From positions 62,001 to 126,000 of the forward strand of contig NZ_BSDJ01000010.1 of the NCBI RefSeq assembly GCF_027925525.1: a stretch of 64,000 nt of DNA, in the 5' to 3' direction. The stretch comes from Paenibacillus tyrphae. Lineage in GTDB: Bacteria; Bacillota; Bacilli; Paenibacillales; NBRC-103111. The position numbers and the translations under genes were made by a program. The notes beneath the pieces are model-generated. The model was not told where the DNA came from and did not search any database. It worked only from the letters and a program-made list of their open reading frames with translations. Of this stretch, positions 25,108-33,158 are shown one piece after another. The first letter of the stretch is position 1. Every line of letters begins with the position of its first letter.

Positions 25108-25953
25108 TTTGAATTCATTCAACGTCCGCTTGTCTGCCGAGTTATCCAGGATGGCGAAGACGATGTGGTCAAACCAGGCGGCACGACCTTCGTCAATGAG
25201 CGCTTGCTTGAAAAGGCGGGCGATATCCTTCGGGTTATTCCGAAAGACGCCGCATCCGTAGGCGCCGAGAATCATGGCGCGCTGTCCGTGGGCAGCCGCA
25301 ACCGCTAAAATGAAACGAATCCGCTCCAGCATGACTGTATCGATCTTTGCCGTATTTTCCGGTTCGCGCTCCCGTACAACCCCGGCATTTACCGCAGGAG
25401 CAGTGATCATGGAAACCAAGTAAGGCTCCGGCAGGAGGCTGCCGCGATCCTCCCGGAATACCGGCACTTTCGGAGAGTAGATCATATAGTCGGAATAAAA
25501 GCAGGTTTTGAGGCTCCGGTTATGGTCGTACATTTCGGACATCTGGGAAATGCACGGATACAAGGCGGAAGAGCGGGCCAGACTCTCTTCCTGCGCCTGA
25601 CTTCCCCCGAGGAAGCCTCCTCCGGGATTTTTGGCGGAAGCGAAATTTAGACAAACGGTCTCCGCGACCCCTTCTTGCGCTACGAGCCGTTGCGCCGCTG
25701 CCAAGGTCGATTCGTTCATCACCTCAATGTGAGGCGTGATCCCTATGCGATCGTTGACGGTACTTGCTTCCTTCAAGATATTCGGCAGCCGATCGGGCGC
25801 ATAGAGGACGGATTTCGTAATGGCCGTCTTCACTTCGTCCCGGATTGTTATTTGTGTCCCGGAGGGGCTGGTGTAGAAGCCTTGCTCCAAAATATCTAAG
25901 GTTTCTTTGGCGATCTTGGATCTAATTTCTCTGTTATGGGTAGATGCGTTCAT
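25090..25953 (-). CDS. Bacterial-type poly(ADP-ribose) glycohydrolase (TIGR02452/DUF2263)
   Basis: 287 residues. The macrodomain-derived PARG signature is intact: NPGGGFLGG followed by QAQEESLARSSALY near residue 115, where QEE supplies the catalytic glutamate. A conserved GAYGCGVFRNNP lies near 230. Such enzymes cleave ribose-ribose or ribose-protein/nucleic-acid ADP-ribose bonds. The gene follows the NADAR gene by 24 bases, so both are one transcript devoted to removing ADP-ribose modifications or processing NAD-derived metabolites. Confidence 0.88.
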   Translation of the reverse strand: MNASTHNREIRSKIAKETLDILEQGFYTSPSGTQITIRDEVKTAITKSVLYAPDRLPNILKEASTVNDRIGITPHIEVMNESTLAAAQRLVAQEGVAETVCLNFASAKNPGGGFLGGSQAQEESLARSSALYPCISQMSEMYDHNRSLKTCFYSDYMIYSPKVPVFREDRGSLLPEPYLVSMITAPAVNAGVVREREPENTAKIDTVMLERIRFILAVAAAHGQRAMILGAYGCGVFRNNPKDIARLFKQALIDEGRAAWFDHIVFAILDNSADKRTLNEFKMALEP

Positions 25954-25977
25954 ATTTATTCACTCCGTTCCTTCTGT

Positions 25978-26472
25978 TCAGGTTACTTCTTGATTTTCCT
26001 TCAGCAGGTTCTCGCGTAGCTGCGTCAAAATGTGCCCCAGCGCATTTTTGCCCTGCCAGGTTTTTCGGTTTCGAATTCTCGGGTCGTCTTCGGATAGCCC
26101 TACTCCCCAGATCCGGTCCGTAGGACTTGCTTCAACCAAGGTTGTTCCTTTCGTCTGAAGCAGTCGCTCCAGCAGGTGCGGATTCTGCGTAAATTTCGCA
26201 TAGTTGCCGTCGTAAACAAATTTCTTTCCGTAGTTGTCCCATTGATCTTTGTCAAAGTTCCGGACCAAGCGGCCCAGCTTCTTTTGCTCGCTAGGCGTCG
26301 TGGCCTTCAATATTTTAGCTGCCGTCTCTTGATCCCCGAACAGCATCGCCTTTTGATACATCATGTACTGCTCTGCGCAGTTAAACTCCACTCCATTCAC
26401 GATAAATCGTGAAGGATGCCATTGAGAAAAGGGGGACTCAGTACGGTAAAAAAACGTAAATTTCTCTATCAT
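25978..26472 (-). CDS. NADAR-family N-glycosidase (YbiA-like)
   Basis: 164 residues with NADAR hallmarks: FSQWHPSRFIVNGVEFNCAEQYMM start-region residues (near 15-37), KFVYDGNYAKFTQNPHL near 85 and a C-terminal RIWGVGLSEDDPRI near 120. Known members act on riboflavin intermediates or ADP-ribose conjugates, and some remove ADP-ribose from guanine in DNA, counteracting DarT2-like toxins. First gene of a two-gene minus-strand operon with a PARG-type enzyme, divergent from the Hen1-Pnkp RNA repair operon. No ADP-ribosyltransferase toxin is present in the window. Confidence 0.88.
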   Translation of the reverse strand: MIEKFTFFYRTESPFSQWHPSRFIVNGVEFNCAEQYMMYQKAMLFGDQETAAKILKATTPSEQKKLGRLVRNFDKDQWDNYGKKFVYDGNYAKFTQNPHLLERLLQTKGTTLVEASPTDRIWGVGLSEDDPRIRNRKTWQGKNALGHILTQLRENLLKENQEVT

Positions 26473-26542
26473 TATCAGCTCTCGCTTTCACTTTAAGATT
26501 TGACTGTTGCCGGCGCTTCGATATTAGCTAATTGATAATATC

Positions 26543-26581
26543 ATAATGACATTATATAACGGCGGCGGCATCCTTTGTCAA
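26543..26581 (-). promoter_or_regulatory. Promoter of NADAR-PARG with overlapping palindrome
   Basis: Minus-strand TTGACA (26581-26576), a 17-base spacer and TATATA (26558-26553). The perfect palindrome ATAATG-A-CATTAT at 26543-26555 covers the -10 end and start region and looks like a repressor site. Confidence 0.6.
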
Positions 26582-26618
26582 TATCAAGTCGAAAAAATGT
26601 TAAAACCTAGAGATTTTC

Positions 26619-26647
26619 TTGACAAAATATGGACCGCCGCGTATGAT
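26619..26647 (+). promoter_or_regulatory. Sigma-A promoter of the hen1-pnkp operon
   Basis: Consensus TTGACA, a 17-base spacer and TATGAT. The start point is predicted near 26654, giving a leader of about 275 bases before hen1. Confidence 0.75.
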
Positions 26648-26675
26648 TTCACTAACTATTGTCGAAGGAGGTCGG

Positions 26676-26795
26676 ATGAGGGTGCTTAAGAATCAAAAGT
26701 TTTATTTCAGTTCCAATAACACGACCAGTGCAACACATTTCATCAACAGCATATGCAGCAGTGTACCCTCATCGGCCTTACCGGTCTGTCTTTAA
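26676..26795 (+). CDS. 39-residue serine-rich leader peptide ORF
   Basis: ATG with AAGGAGG four bases upstream, 39 sense codons and TAA. Eight of 39 residues are Ser, encoded by AGT, TCC, AGT, AGC, AGC, AGT, TCA and TCG. It lies between a strong promoter and an intrinsic terminator (26851-26882) and ends 55 bases before that hairpin, as in leader peptides that couple ribosome movement to transcription attenuation. It is in the same frame as hen1 but separated by its stop codon. Translation is predicted, not shown. Confidence 0.5.
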   Translation: MRVLKNQKFYFSSNNTTSATHFINSICSSVPSSALPVCL

Positions 26796-26850
26796 GTGAA
26801 GCTTTATGCCGACTTCAAGCAAGTTGACATCAGGCTCGTTTATCCAATCC

Positions 26851-26882
26851 GGCCATGGACCTCTGAGTCCGTGGTCTTTTTT
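26851..26882 (+). terminator. Leader terminator (attenuator) upstream of hen1
   Basis: GGCCATGGAC pairs with GTCCGTGGTC (ten pairs, two G-T wobbles) around CTCTGA, followed by six T residues. It is downstream of the leader ORF and 42 bases before the hen1 start codon, so it can act only on the hen1-pnkp transcript. Confidence 0.75.
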
Positions 26883-26930
26883 GTGTTTAACTACGACCGG
26901 ACACAATTTCATTCCAAGGGGAAGATGCAG

Positions 26931-28196
26931 ATGGCGATCATTCAAGTGAGATCCACGAACCCGAAGCTTTCGTTTATTATCAAAAAAAATCCGGAGTCCG
27001 GCATGATTCTCCGTTCGATCCGCAAGGGGACGGCTTACGGCTGGTACACGGACGACTTTACCTACAACGTGTACTTTAAGGATGCGGACAATGAGATTTC
27101 CTATAAGCAGCACGAGCATGAGGATTTTGAATATTTGAACGTATCCCGCTATAATACGCCGTTATTTCCGCTGAATGCGCTGAACGAATTTTTTTCCGCG
27201 CCGCTGAAAGCGCAGGACGAGCAGGACGTCGAAGGCTACGAGCATTCGTTCCATATCAACATGATCCATATCGAGCTGGTGCGGTACATCGAGTTTTTTG
27301 AAAAGCATTTGACCGATTTTACGTTTGAGATCAAGCATCACGCTCACAAAAGCTACTCGCTCACGATTACGACGCGCAAAAGCCTTCATCATTTGCTGCA
27401 TGTCGTAAGCGTGCTGTGCTTGTTCCTGTCCATGTTCGGCAACGAAAACATCGATATTTCCGATAGCATTCTGGACAAATACATTAAGAGCATTCAAGCG
27501 ATTGACGCGCCGTTCTACATCCGCAGCTTGTTTGTCCGGAATTTCTTGTCCTCCAGGGACCGGTTCAAGAAATATAAAGGCGAGCTTGAGAAAACAAGCC
27601 GGTACGCCATTCGATTCGATTACGGAGGTACCGCTCTTCAACGGAGAAACTATATCGCCGGCGCTTTGCCTTTTAATAAATCGATCCTGGACGTTGGCTG
27701 CGGGGAAGGCTTCTATGCGCTTCCTTTTGCCGCGAAGATCGAGGGCAGCTACTATGCCGTCGATATCGACGAGCAGCTGCTGGAATCGGTCAGCCGCAAG
27801 GCGCAAGCGCGAGAGCTCGACAACCTGGTCACGTTTCGTTCGATCGATCATTTCTTGGAGGAGTACAACGGCGAGCAGGTCGATGTCATCCTGACGGAGG
27901 TTATCGAGCATATGAGTCAGGACGAGGCCAAGTCGCTGATTCAACGGATTTGCAAGCAGGTGGATTTCGAGCATTTTATTATCACGACGCCGAATTCGGA
28001 CTTCAATCCGTTCTACGAATTGAGCGGGTTCCGTCACGACGACCACAAGTGGGAGATGGGGCAGCAGGAATTCCAAGCGTGGTTTCTGGAGATCATCCGG
28101 GAAACGGGCCTGCACCATGAATTCGTCTCCGTCGGAGACGGGGTCAACAGCATCCAGACGACGCAAGGCGTCATTCTCAAGAAAAAGGGGGCCTAG
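26931..28196 (+). CDS. hen1: 3'-terminal RNA ribose 2'-O-methyltransferase Hen1
   Basis: About 421 residues. The N-terminal domain (about 1-235, starting VRSTNPKLSFIIKKNP) is the bacterial Hen1 part that activates the Pnkp ligase. The C-terminal methyltransferase has the SAM motif ILDVGCGEGFY near 244 and the metal-binding EVIEHM with later His near 320, plus FRHDDHKWEMG near 365. Start ATG 26931 is chosen because AAGGGGA is eight bases upstream; the longer in-frame start at 26796 would read through the terminator hairpin. Hen1 2'-O-methylates the broken RNA end so the repaired site resists re-cleavage. Pnkp follows after three bases. Confidence 0.92.
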   Translation: MAIIQVRSTNPKLSFIIKKNPESGMILRSIRKGTAYGWYTDDFTYNVYFKDADNEISYKQHEHEDFEYLNVSRYNTPLFPLNALNEFFSAPLKAQDEQDVEGYEHSFHINMIHIELVRYIEFFEKHLTDFTFEIKHHAHKSYSLTITTRKSLHHLLHVVSVLCLFLSMFGNENIDISDSILDKYIKSIQAIDAPFYIRSLFVRNFLSSRDRFKKYKGELEKTSRYAIRFDYGGTALQRRNYIAGALPFNKSILDVGCGEGFYALPFAAKIEGSYYAVDIDEQLLESVSRKAQARELDNLVTFRSIDHFLEEYNGEQVDVILTEVIEHMSQDEAKSLIQRICKQVDFEHFIITTPNSDFNPFYELSGFRHDDHKWEMGQQEFQAWFLEIIRETGLHHEFVSVGDGVNSIQTTQGVILKKKGA

Positions 28197-28199
28197 CCA

Positions 28200-30785
28200 A
28201 TGGAGATCCAAACGAAGGTTCACACCGTTTTTATGATGATCGGATCGACGGAATGCGGGAAAACGACGTTCGCCAACGAAGTGCTGATTCCCGGGCTGCG
28301 GTTCGAGGACGAGTCCAAACATTTTAAAAGCAACATCCAATACCTTTCTTCCGACAGTATTCGCCAAGAGGTTCTTGGTTTTGCCTACGATAAATACGAC
28401 CAATTGATGCTGGAGGCGAGCGGGCAGGCGTTTCATCTGTTGTTCGAGAAGCTGAATATGGTGACCTCGTATCCCGTCAATGCGGAATTCGTGATCGTGG
28501 ATACGACCGGATTGTCGGAGGACTTTCGGGCGAAGGTTCGCGAGATTGCCCATGAGAATAACTATAATCTGGAGGTCATTCTGTTCGATTACCGCAAGCG
28601 GGAAGATTATAACGCCTCCGAGCGGTCGAAGAAGCTGATCACCAGCCACATTAACCGGCTGCGAAAAGACGTTCTCGGTTCGCTGGCTAAGGAAAAGTAC
28701 GCCAAAATTCATAAGGTGCGCGCCAAAGATTTTTACTCGGTAACGGAGCGACGGGCTAATCCCGATTACAGAGTCGTCATTGAAGATCAAGAGGAGTATT
28801 TGTCGACCATTCTTCCGCAGGATCAAAAGGTCATTATTGTCGGCGACGTTCACGAGTGTGTGGATGCACTGCAAGGTCTGCTGCTGAGCTACGGCTACCA
28901 GCTGGAAGCGGGGAAGCTGGCCGTAACGGACAAAGTGCGGAATACGAAGGTGCTACTAGCCGGCGACTGGATCGACAAAGGGAAGCGTACTAAAGAGATC
29001 GTGGAGTTTTTGTACGATAATCAGGAGCATTTCTTATTCGTCCTCGGGAATCACGAGAATTTCGTCTATAAATATTTGCGGGGCGAAATTCAGGGGGCTG
29101 ATTCAGAGCTACTGCGGACGTATTTCGACTCGACGGAAGTGCTGCGCAGCGATGCGGAGCTGCTGGAGAAGTTCAATCATCTTGTTTCTATCTCGAAGCC
29201 GTTTTACCGGTCGATTGGCACCAAGGGAGCGTCCTTCTACGTGACCCATGCCCCGTGCCGGAACAAATATATCGGGAAGCTGGATGCGAATTCGACGCGT
29301 CATCAGCGCAGCTTCCGCATCAACCGGGAGGCGCCGCTGGAGGAGCAGCTGGCTTTTCTTAACGAAGAAGCGGTGAAAAATCATCCGTACCACGTGTTCG
29401 GGCACGTTGCGGCGAAGCAGGCGTTCCGGATCAAAAGCAAGCTTCACCTCGATACGGGATGCGTGCATGGGAACGCGCTGACTTCGGTCAGCATTTCGTT
29501 CAAGCCATTCTTTAAAGCCTACAATTCCGGGCAGGCTGTTATGACGGATGAGCTTCCGACTTTGTTCCGGGAAGAGAGAAAGGTTTCCGTGCAGGAGCTT
29601 GGCGAAGAGGAAATTCGCAGACTGCGTTATGTATCGCGCAACAAGATCAACTTTATCTCGGGAACAATGTCCCCGGCGGATAAGGACGTGGCTGCGGGCG
29701 AACTGGAGTCGTTGCAGCGCGGATTGGATTATTTTGCCGAGCGCGGAGTTCATCAGGTGGTGCTGCAGCCGAAATATATGGGCTCCCGGTGCAACATTTA
29801 TTTGTATAAAGACCGGGAGCAGTGCTTTGCCGTCAGCCGTAACGGGTACAAGATCAATCAGGTGGATCTGACTGGCATTTACGATAGGCTACTGCAAAAA
29901 TTCGGCGGATACATGGAGCAGAACGGCGTCTCTATGCTGCTGTTGGACGGGGAGCTGATGCCGTGGAAGGCACTCGGGGACGGACTCATCGAGCGGCAGT
30001 TCAAGCCGATCGAGAAGGCATTGGAGAGCGAGTTGGATTTTCTGAAGCGCAACGGTTTTGAACAAGCTTTCGGCAAGCTGACGGAGGAATACCGCGCCAG
30101 CGGGTTTGAAAAAGACCAATTCCATCTCTCGAAAGCCGCCCTAAGCGACAAATACGGGGCAAGTGTGTATCAAAACTATAAATATGTTCACGACATTTTG
30201 GAGACGTACGTGCCGCTGGAGGAGCATGCGGCCGCCTATGAAACGTATAAGAAGCAGTTGGAGCTGTATGCGGAGGACGGGGAGCTGGAGTACAAGCCTT
30301 TTGCGTTGTTGAAAGTGGTATACGATAGCGGCGAGGAGTGGCTGCCGGATTGGAGCACTTCGGAGATGTACCGCTTTCTGTCGGATGACGAGTTTGTTAT
30401 GCTGGATCTGTCCGAGCCGGAAAGCCGCAAGAAGGCGGAGCAGTACTTTGCGACGTTAACTATCGGGAACCATATGGAAGGCGTCGTGATCAAGCCGGAG
30501 GTCGTGGAAGGCCGGTCGGTCCCATATATGAAGGTCCGCAATCCGGAGTATTTATCGATCATCTACGGATACGATTACCGCTTCCCGCACAAGTACGGCA
30601 AGCTGATGAGGCAGAAAAACATTCACTCGAAGCTTCGCACTTCGATGAACGAATATAAACTCGGCAGCAAGATGCTCTCCGTGCGGTTCGATGAAATCGC
30701 GCCGGATCATGAGACGTATAACGAAATCGTCGCTAATTTGCTGTTTGAAGTGGCCCGGGAGAAAGAAATCGATCCTAGACTTTAA
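28200..30785 (+). CDS. pnkp: Polynucleotide kinase-phosphatase-ligase Pnkp
   Basis: 861 residues, the full three-domain length. Kinase: Walker A GSTECGKTTF near residue 15. Metallophosphoesterase 2',3'-phosphatase: GDVHEC near 217, AGDWIDKG near 257, LGNHENF near 282. Adenylyltransferase (ligase): motif I lysine in QPKYMGSRCNIY near 525. Together these heal the 5'-OH and 2',3'-cyclic phosphate ends left by ribotoxins and, with Hen1, reseal the RNA. The spacing to hen1 is three bases, as expected for a heterotetramer-forming pair. All key motifs look intact. Confidence 0.95.
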   Translation: MEIQTKVHTVFMMIGSTECGKTTFANEVLIPGLRFEDESKHFKSNIQYLSSDSIRQEVLGFAYDKYDQLMLEASGQAFHLLFEKLNMVTSYPVNAEFVIVDTTGLSEDFRAKVREIAHENNYNLEVILFDYRKREDYNASERSKKLITSHINRLRKDVLGSLAKEKYAKIHKVRAKDFYSVTERRANPDYRVVIEDQEEYLSTILPQDQKVIIVGDVHECVDALQGLLLSYGYQLEAGKLAVTDKVRNTKVLLAGDWIDKGKRTKEIVEFLYDNQEHFLFVLGNHENFVYKYLRGEIQGADSELLRTYFDSTEVLRSDAELLEKFNHLVSISKPFYRSIGTKGASFYVTHAPCRNKYIGKLDANSTRHQRSFRINREAPLEEQLAFLNEEAVKNHPYHVFGHVAAKQAFRIKSKLHLDTGCVHGNALTSVSISFKPFFKAYNSGQAVMTDELPTLFREERKVSVQELGEEEIRRLRYVSRNKINFISGTMSPADKDVAAGELESLQRGLDYFAERGVHQVVLQPKYMGSRCNIYLYKDREQCFAVSRNGYKINQVDLTGIYDRLLQKFGGYMEQNGVSMLLLDGELMPWKALGDGLIERQFKPIEKALESELDFLKRNGFEQAFGKLTEEYRASGFEKDQFHLSKAALSDKYGASVYQNYKYVHDILETYVPLEEHAAAYETYKKQLELYAEDGELEYKPFALLKVVYDSGEEWLPDWSTSEMYRFLSDDEFVMLDLSEPESRKKAEQYFATLTIGNHMEGVVIKPEVVEGRSVPYMKVRNPEYLSIIYGYDYRFPHKYGKLMRQKNIHSKLRTSMNEYKLGSKMLSVRFDEIAPDHETYNEIVANLLFEVAREKEIDPRL

Positions 30786-30886
30786 GGGACGGAGCCGGTT
30801 CTGGCAAGCTTGTGTGATGGCGGGCTATGAGGTATTCCTTGCGGTCCGTAGGCTGCTTATCTGTCTATATTGTGCCTCTTTTGTGG

Positions 30887-30892
30887 TATAAT
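30887..30892 (+). promoter_or_regulatory. Extended -10 promoter of the Rpn nuclease gene
   Basis: TGGTATAAT gives a consensus -10 with the TGN extension. The -35 at the matching distance (TCTATA) is poor. Confidence 0.45.
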
Positions 30893-30940
30893 GGGAGTAG
30901 AAAATTGCGGCGTAGAGCAAGCCATTGGAGCTGAGAACGA

Positions 30941-31783
30941 ATGACCGAACTATTGGAACCGTCCGTTGATTTCGTGTTCAAACAAATCTTCGGCAGTGAA
31001 GAAAATAAAGACGAAGTGCTGTTGAATTTTCTGAACGAAGCGCTGCGGGAAACCGAGCCGAAGCCGTTCGTCAGCCTGACCTTGCTCAATCCGCAGCTGG
31101 ATAAAAATGCACTGACCGACAAGCAGGCCATTCTGGATGTCCGCGCCCAGAACGAGGACGGCAAACAGGTGAATCTGGAAATTCAGGTCAGCAATAAATA
31201 TGACATGCCGAAGCGCAGCTTATATTACGCGGCGAAGATGTACGAAGAGCAGTTGGGGGAAGGTCAGTTTTACAAAAGCTTGAAGAAGGTCATCTCGATC
31301 AATATCTTGACGTTCAATCAAATTCCGAACGATCGGTTTCACAACATCTATCACCTGCGTGAAGATCATACGAGCGAGCTGCTGCTTGACGATATCGAAA
31401 TTCATTTTATGGAGCTGCCGAAGCTTAGTTTGAAGCCGCATAAGATGGACGATCGGCTGGTGAATTGGCTGATGTTCATAGACGGCGCACCCCGAGAGCG
31501 ATGGGAGGAACTAGCCATGGATACACCAGGGCTGAAAAAAGCGATGACGACGCTGGAATTTTTAAGCCAGAATAAAGAAGCTCGAGCGTTGTATGAGATG
31601 CGGAAAAAGGCGCTGCTTGACGAGCAATCTGCGCTAGACTATGCGGAATCTCGGGGAAGGGCGGAAGGGAAAGCGGAAATTGTGGTAAATATGCTGCAAA
31701 AAGGCTTGCCCGTCTCTTTGATTGCCGAAGTAACGGGCTTATCGGAGGCGGAGATCGAAGCGTTGAATAAAAAACTGCATTAA
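30941..31783 (+). CDS. Rpn-family recombination-promoting nuclease (PD-(D/E)XK)
   Basis: 280 residues. Opens PSVDFVFKQIFGSEENKDEV, the hallmark of the PDDEXK_2 / Rpn family; the nuclease core is AILDVRAQNEDGKQVNLEIQV (Asp near 66, Glu-x-Gln near 80). The C-terminus is a charged helix with an ALDYAESRGRAEGKAEI stretch, typical of the family. It has its own promoter and terminator, so it is an independent unit inside the repair island. Rpn proteins are DNA endonucleases sometimes annotated as transposases; some act in phage defence. Confidence 0.85.
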   Translation: MTELLEPSVDFVFKQIFGSEENKDEVLLNFLNEALRETEPKPFVSLTLLNPQLDKNALTDKQAILDVRAQNEDGKQVNLEIQVSNKYDMPKRSLYYAAKMYEEQLGEGQFYKSLKKVISINILTFNQIPNDRFHNIYHLREDHTSELLLDDIEIHFMELPKLSLKPHKMDDRLVNWLMFIDGAPRERWEELAMDTPGLKKAMTTLEFLSQNKEARALYEMRKKALLDEQSALDYAESRGRAEGKAEIVVNMLQKGLPVSLIAEVTGLSEAEIEALNKKLH

Positions 31784-31812
31784 AATCCCGTATTCGTTTC
31801 CCTTGATGATAA

Positions 31813-31846
31813 GATCGGAGCTGCTGCCCCGGTCTTTTTTCTTTTT
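31813..31846 (+). terminator. Terminator after the Rpn nuclease gene
   Basis: GATCGG pairs with CCGGTC (one wobble) around ten bases and is followed by TTTTTTCTTTTT. Confidence 0.6.
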
Positions 31847-31960
31847 CATGCAAAACTTTCCACCCGTCGTAATACTTTCGCCATGTTCGTTTCGCCGCAA
31901 ATCAGCGAAGATAAGATACACAAAGGCGCTGCCATCCTAAAGATTAAAAAGGTGATAACG

Positions 31961-32416
31961 ATGAAATTAGCTGAAGCTCTAATGAATAGAGCCGATTGCC
32001 AAAAGCGCATCGAACAATTGAAAGTCCGCCTGAACCGCAGTGCGAAGGTGCAGGAAGGAGAGCACCCGCCGGAGAATCCGACGAATTTGTTCCAAGAAAT
32101 GAACGACACGCTGCAAGAGCTGGAGTCGTTGATGACCGCGATCAACCGGACGAACGCCCAGACGGTGCTGCACGACGGAGTTACCCTTGCCGATGCTTTG
32201 GCGAAGCGAGATATTCTGGGGATTCGCCGAACGATGATGCAAGAGGTCATTAATGCCGCGGCGATTAAGCAGGACCGGTACAGCAGGTCGGAAGTGAAAT
32301 TTATTCCGACGGTTCAGATTGCCGAGCTGCAAAAGCAGGTCGACCAGTACTCGAAAGCTTACCGGGAGCTGGATACCGGCATTCAGGAAATGAACTGGAA
32401 AACCGAGCTGTTGTAA
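31961..32416 (+). CDS. DIP1984-family (septicolysin-like) coiled-coil protein
   Basis: 151 residues from the ATG at 31961 (AAAGGTGAT upstream); an earlier in-frame start at 31883 lacks a ribosome site. Signatures: MKLAEALMNRADCQKRIEQL at the start, the NPTNLFQEMNDTLQELE centre and DALAKRDILGIRRTMMQEVI near 85, all typical of DIP1984. It is mainly long helices. Function is unknown. It is co-directional with the structured RNA and slipin downstream, with no terminator visible between, so the three are probably one transcript. Confidence 0.85.
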   Translation: MKLAEALMNRADCQKRIEQLKVRLNRSAKVQEGEHPPENPTNLFQEMNDTLQELESLMTAINRTNAQTVLHDGVTLADALAKRDILGIRRTMMQEVINAAAIKQDRYSRSEVKFIPTVQIAELQKQVDQYSKAYRELDTGIQEMNWKTELL

Positions 32417-33145
32417 GTAACGATCATCCGTGTTAGTTTGGTAGCCTTTTGTCTGAAGGCGAGCATCACCCGCCAACTGGGCAAGTTGGACTCCCTGGTG
32501 GATGTGAGGGGCCATGTCCGGCAGGTTCGATTCCTGCATTATATGATTCAAGCCCAGAACATCTTACAAGCGTACCGGTTCTTGTAATAGTAACGACCGG
32601 GTGCTGGTTCAGACAAAGCGGCGAGGGCGGGAACGGGGAACTAACGATGGTACGCGTCTGAGACGCTCTATCATACATTTAGGTTGATGTACGGAAGGCG
32701 TAACGAGGCTGGGATTTCCTATAATCCCGCAGTGCCCGCGCATCCTATGCGCCGGTATCCTGTACGGCCGATCCGGCATGAATCTGCCATTATTTTGGGT
32801 TCGAATCCCAAATCGTGTGGGACGATTAAGCTCCGTGGGGAGCACTCGACTTCAATCGAGCGAAAATGACATGCTGTGACCTTCAAAGGAACCCTCAGTG
32901 GCTTCCACAGCACACTGCGTCCGGGCTTTGCAATCCGCGGATACCGGACGGAGCAACCGGAAAGGCAACCGCCAAGGAGACGGTGTACGGGAGAAAGGCT
33001 GCAATGGAGCCGATCCGAAGTTCGTCAACCCCAAGGCCGGAAGCCCCGGCTCCTCCGTTCTTAAGCGGGATTCCGCCAGGGGCGCAGGAGGGTTCCTTTC
33101 GCAGGTCACCAACTAAGGAAAGGCAGCTTAGGTATGAGCTGTTGA
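32417..33145 (+). ncRNA. Candidate long structured RNA with two tRNA T-arm mimics
   Basis: About 730 bases without a credible reading frame, dense in short perfect hairpins. Two look exactly like tRNA T-arms: GCAGG-TTCGATT-CCTGC (32521-32537) and TTTGGG-TTCGAAT-CCCAAA (32794-32812). A five-pair stem with a seven-base loop, GCCTT-TTGTCTG-AAGGC (32444-32460), resembles an anticodon arm. Other stems: CCAACT/AGTTGG near 32475, TTACAAG/CTTGTAA near 32563-32586, GCGCAT/ATGCGC near 32738, AATCGT/ACGATT just after the second T-arm, CGTCCGG/CCGGACG near 32918. No complete cloverleaf with paired acceptor could be built. It sits between the DIP1984 and slipin genes. Confidence 0.55.
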
Positions 33146-33158
33146 AGGAGGATTTACC

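Noticed and set aside
26796..26930. An N-terminal extension of Hen1 starting at GTG 26796
   Set aside because: It would read through the intrinsic terminator, lacks a ribosome site, and known Hen1 proteins begin close to the VRSTNPKLSF segment.
26654..26930. A T-box riboswitch upstream of hen1
   Set aside because: No T-box sequence (AGGGTGGNACCGCG type) or stem I features are present; the leader ORF plus terminator fits better.
27162..28874. A 570-codon minus-strand frame across hen1 and pnkp
   Set aside because: Same antisense effect; no ribosome site and no recognisable protein features, while Hen1 and Pnkp motifs are intact on the plus strand.
32417..33145. Ordinary tRNA genes
   Set aside because: T-arms are perfect, but paired acceptor strands, standard D-arms and CCA-ready 3' ends could not be found; sequence after the second T-arm folds into its own hairpin instead.
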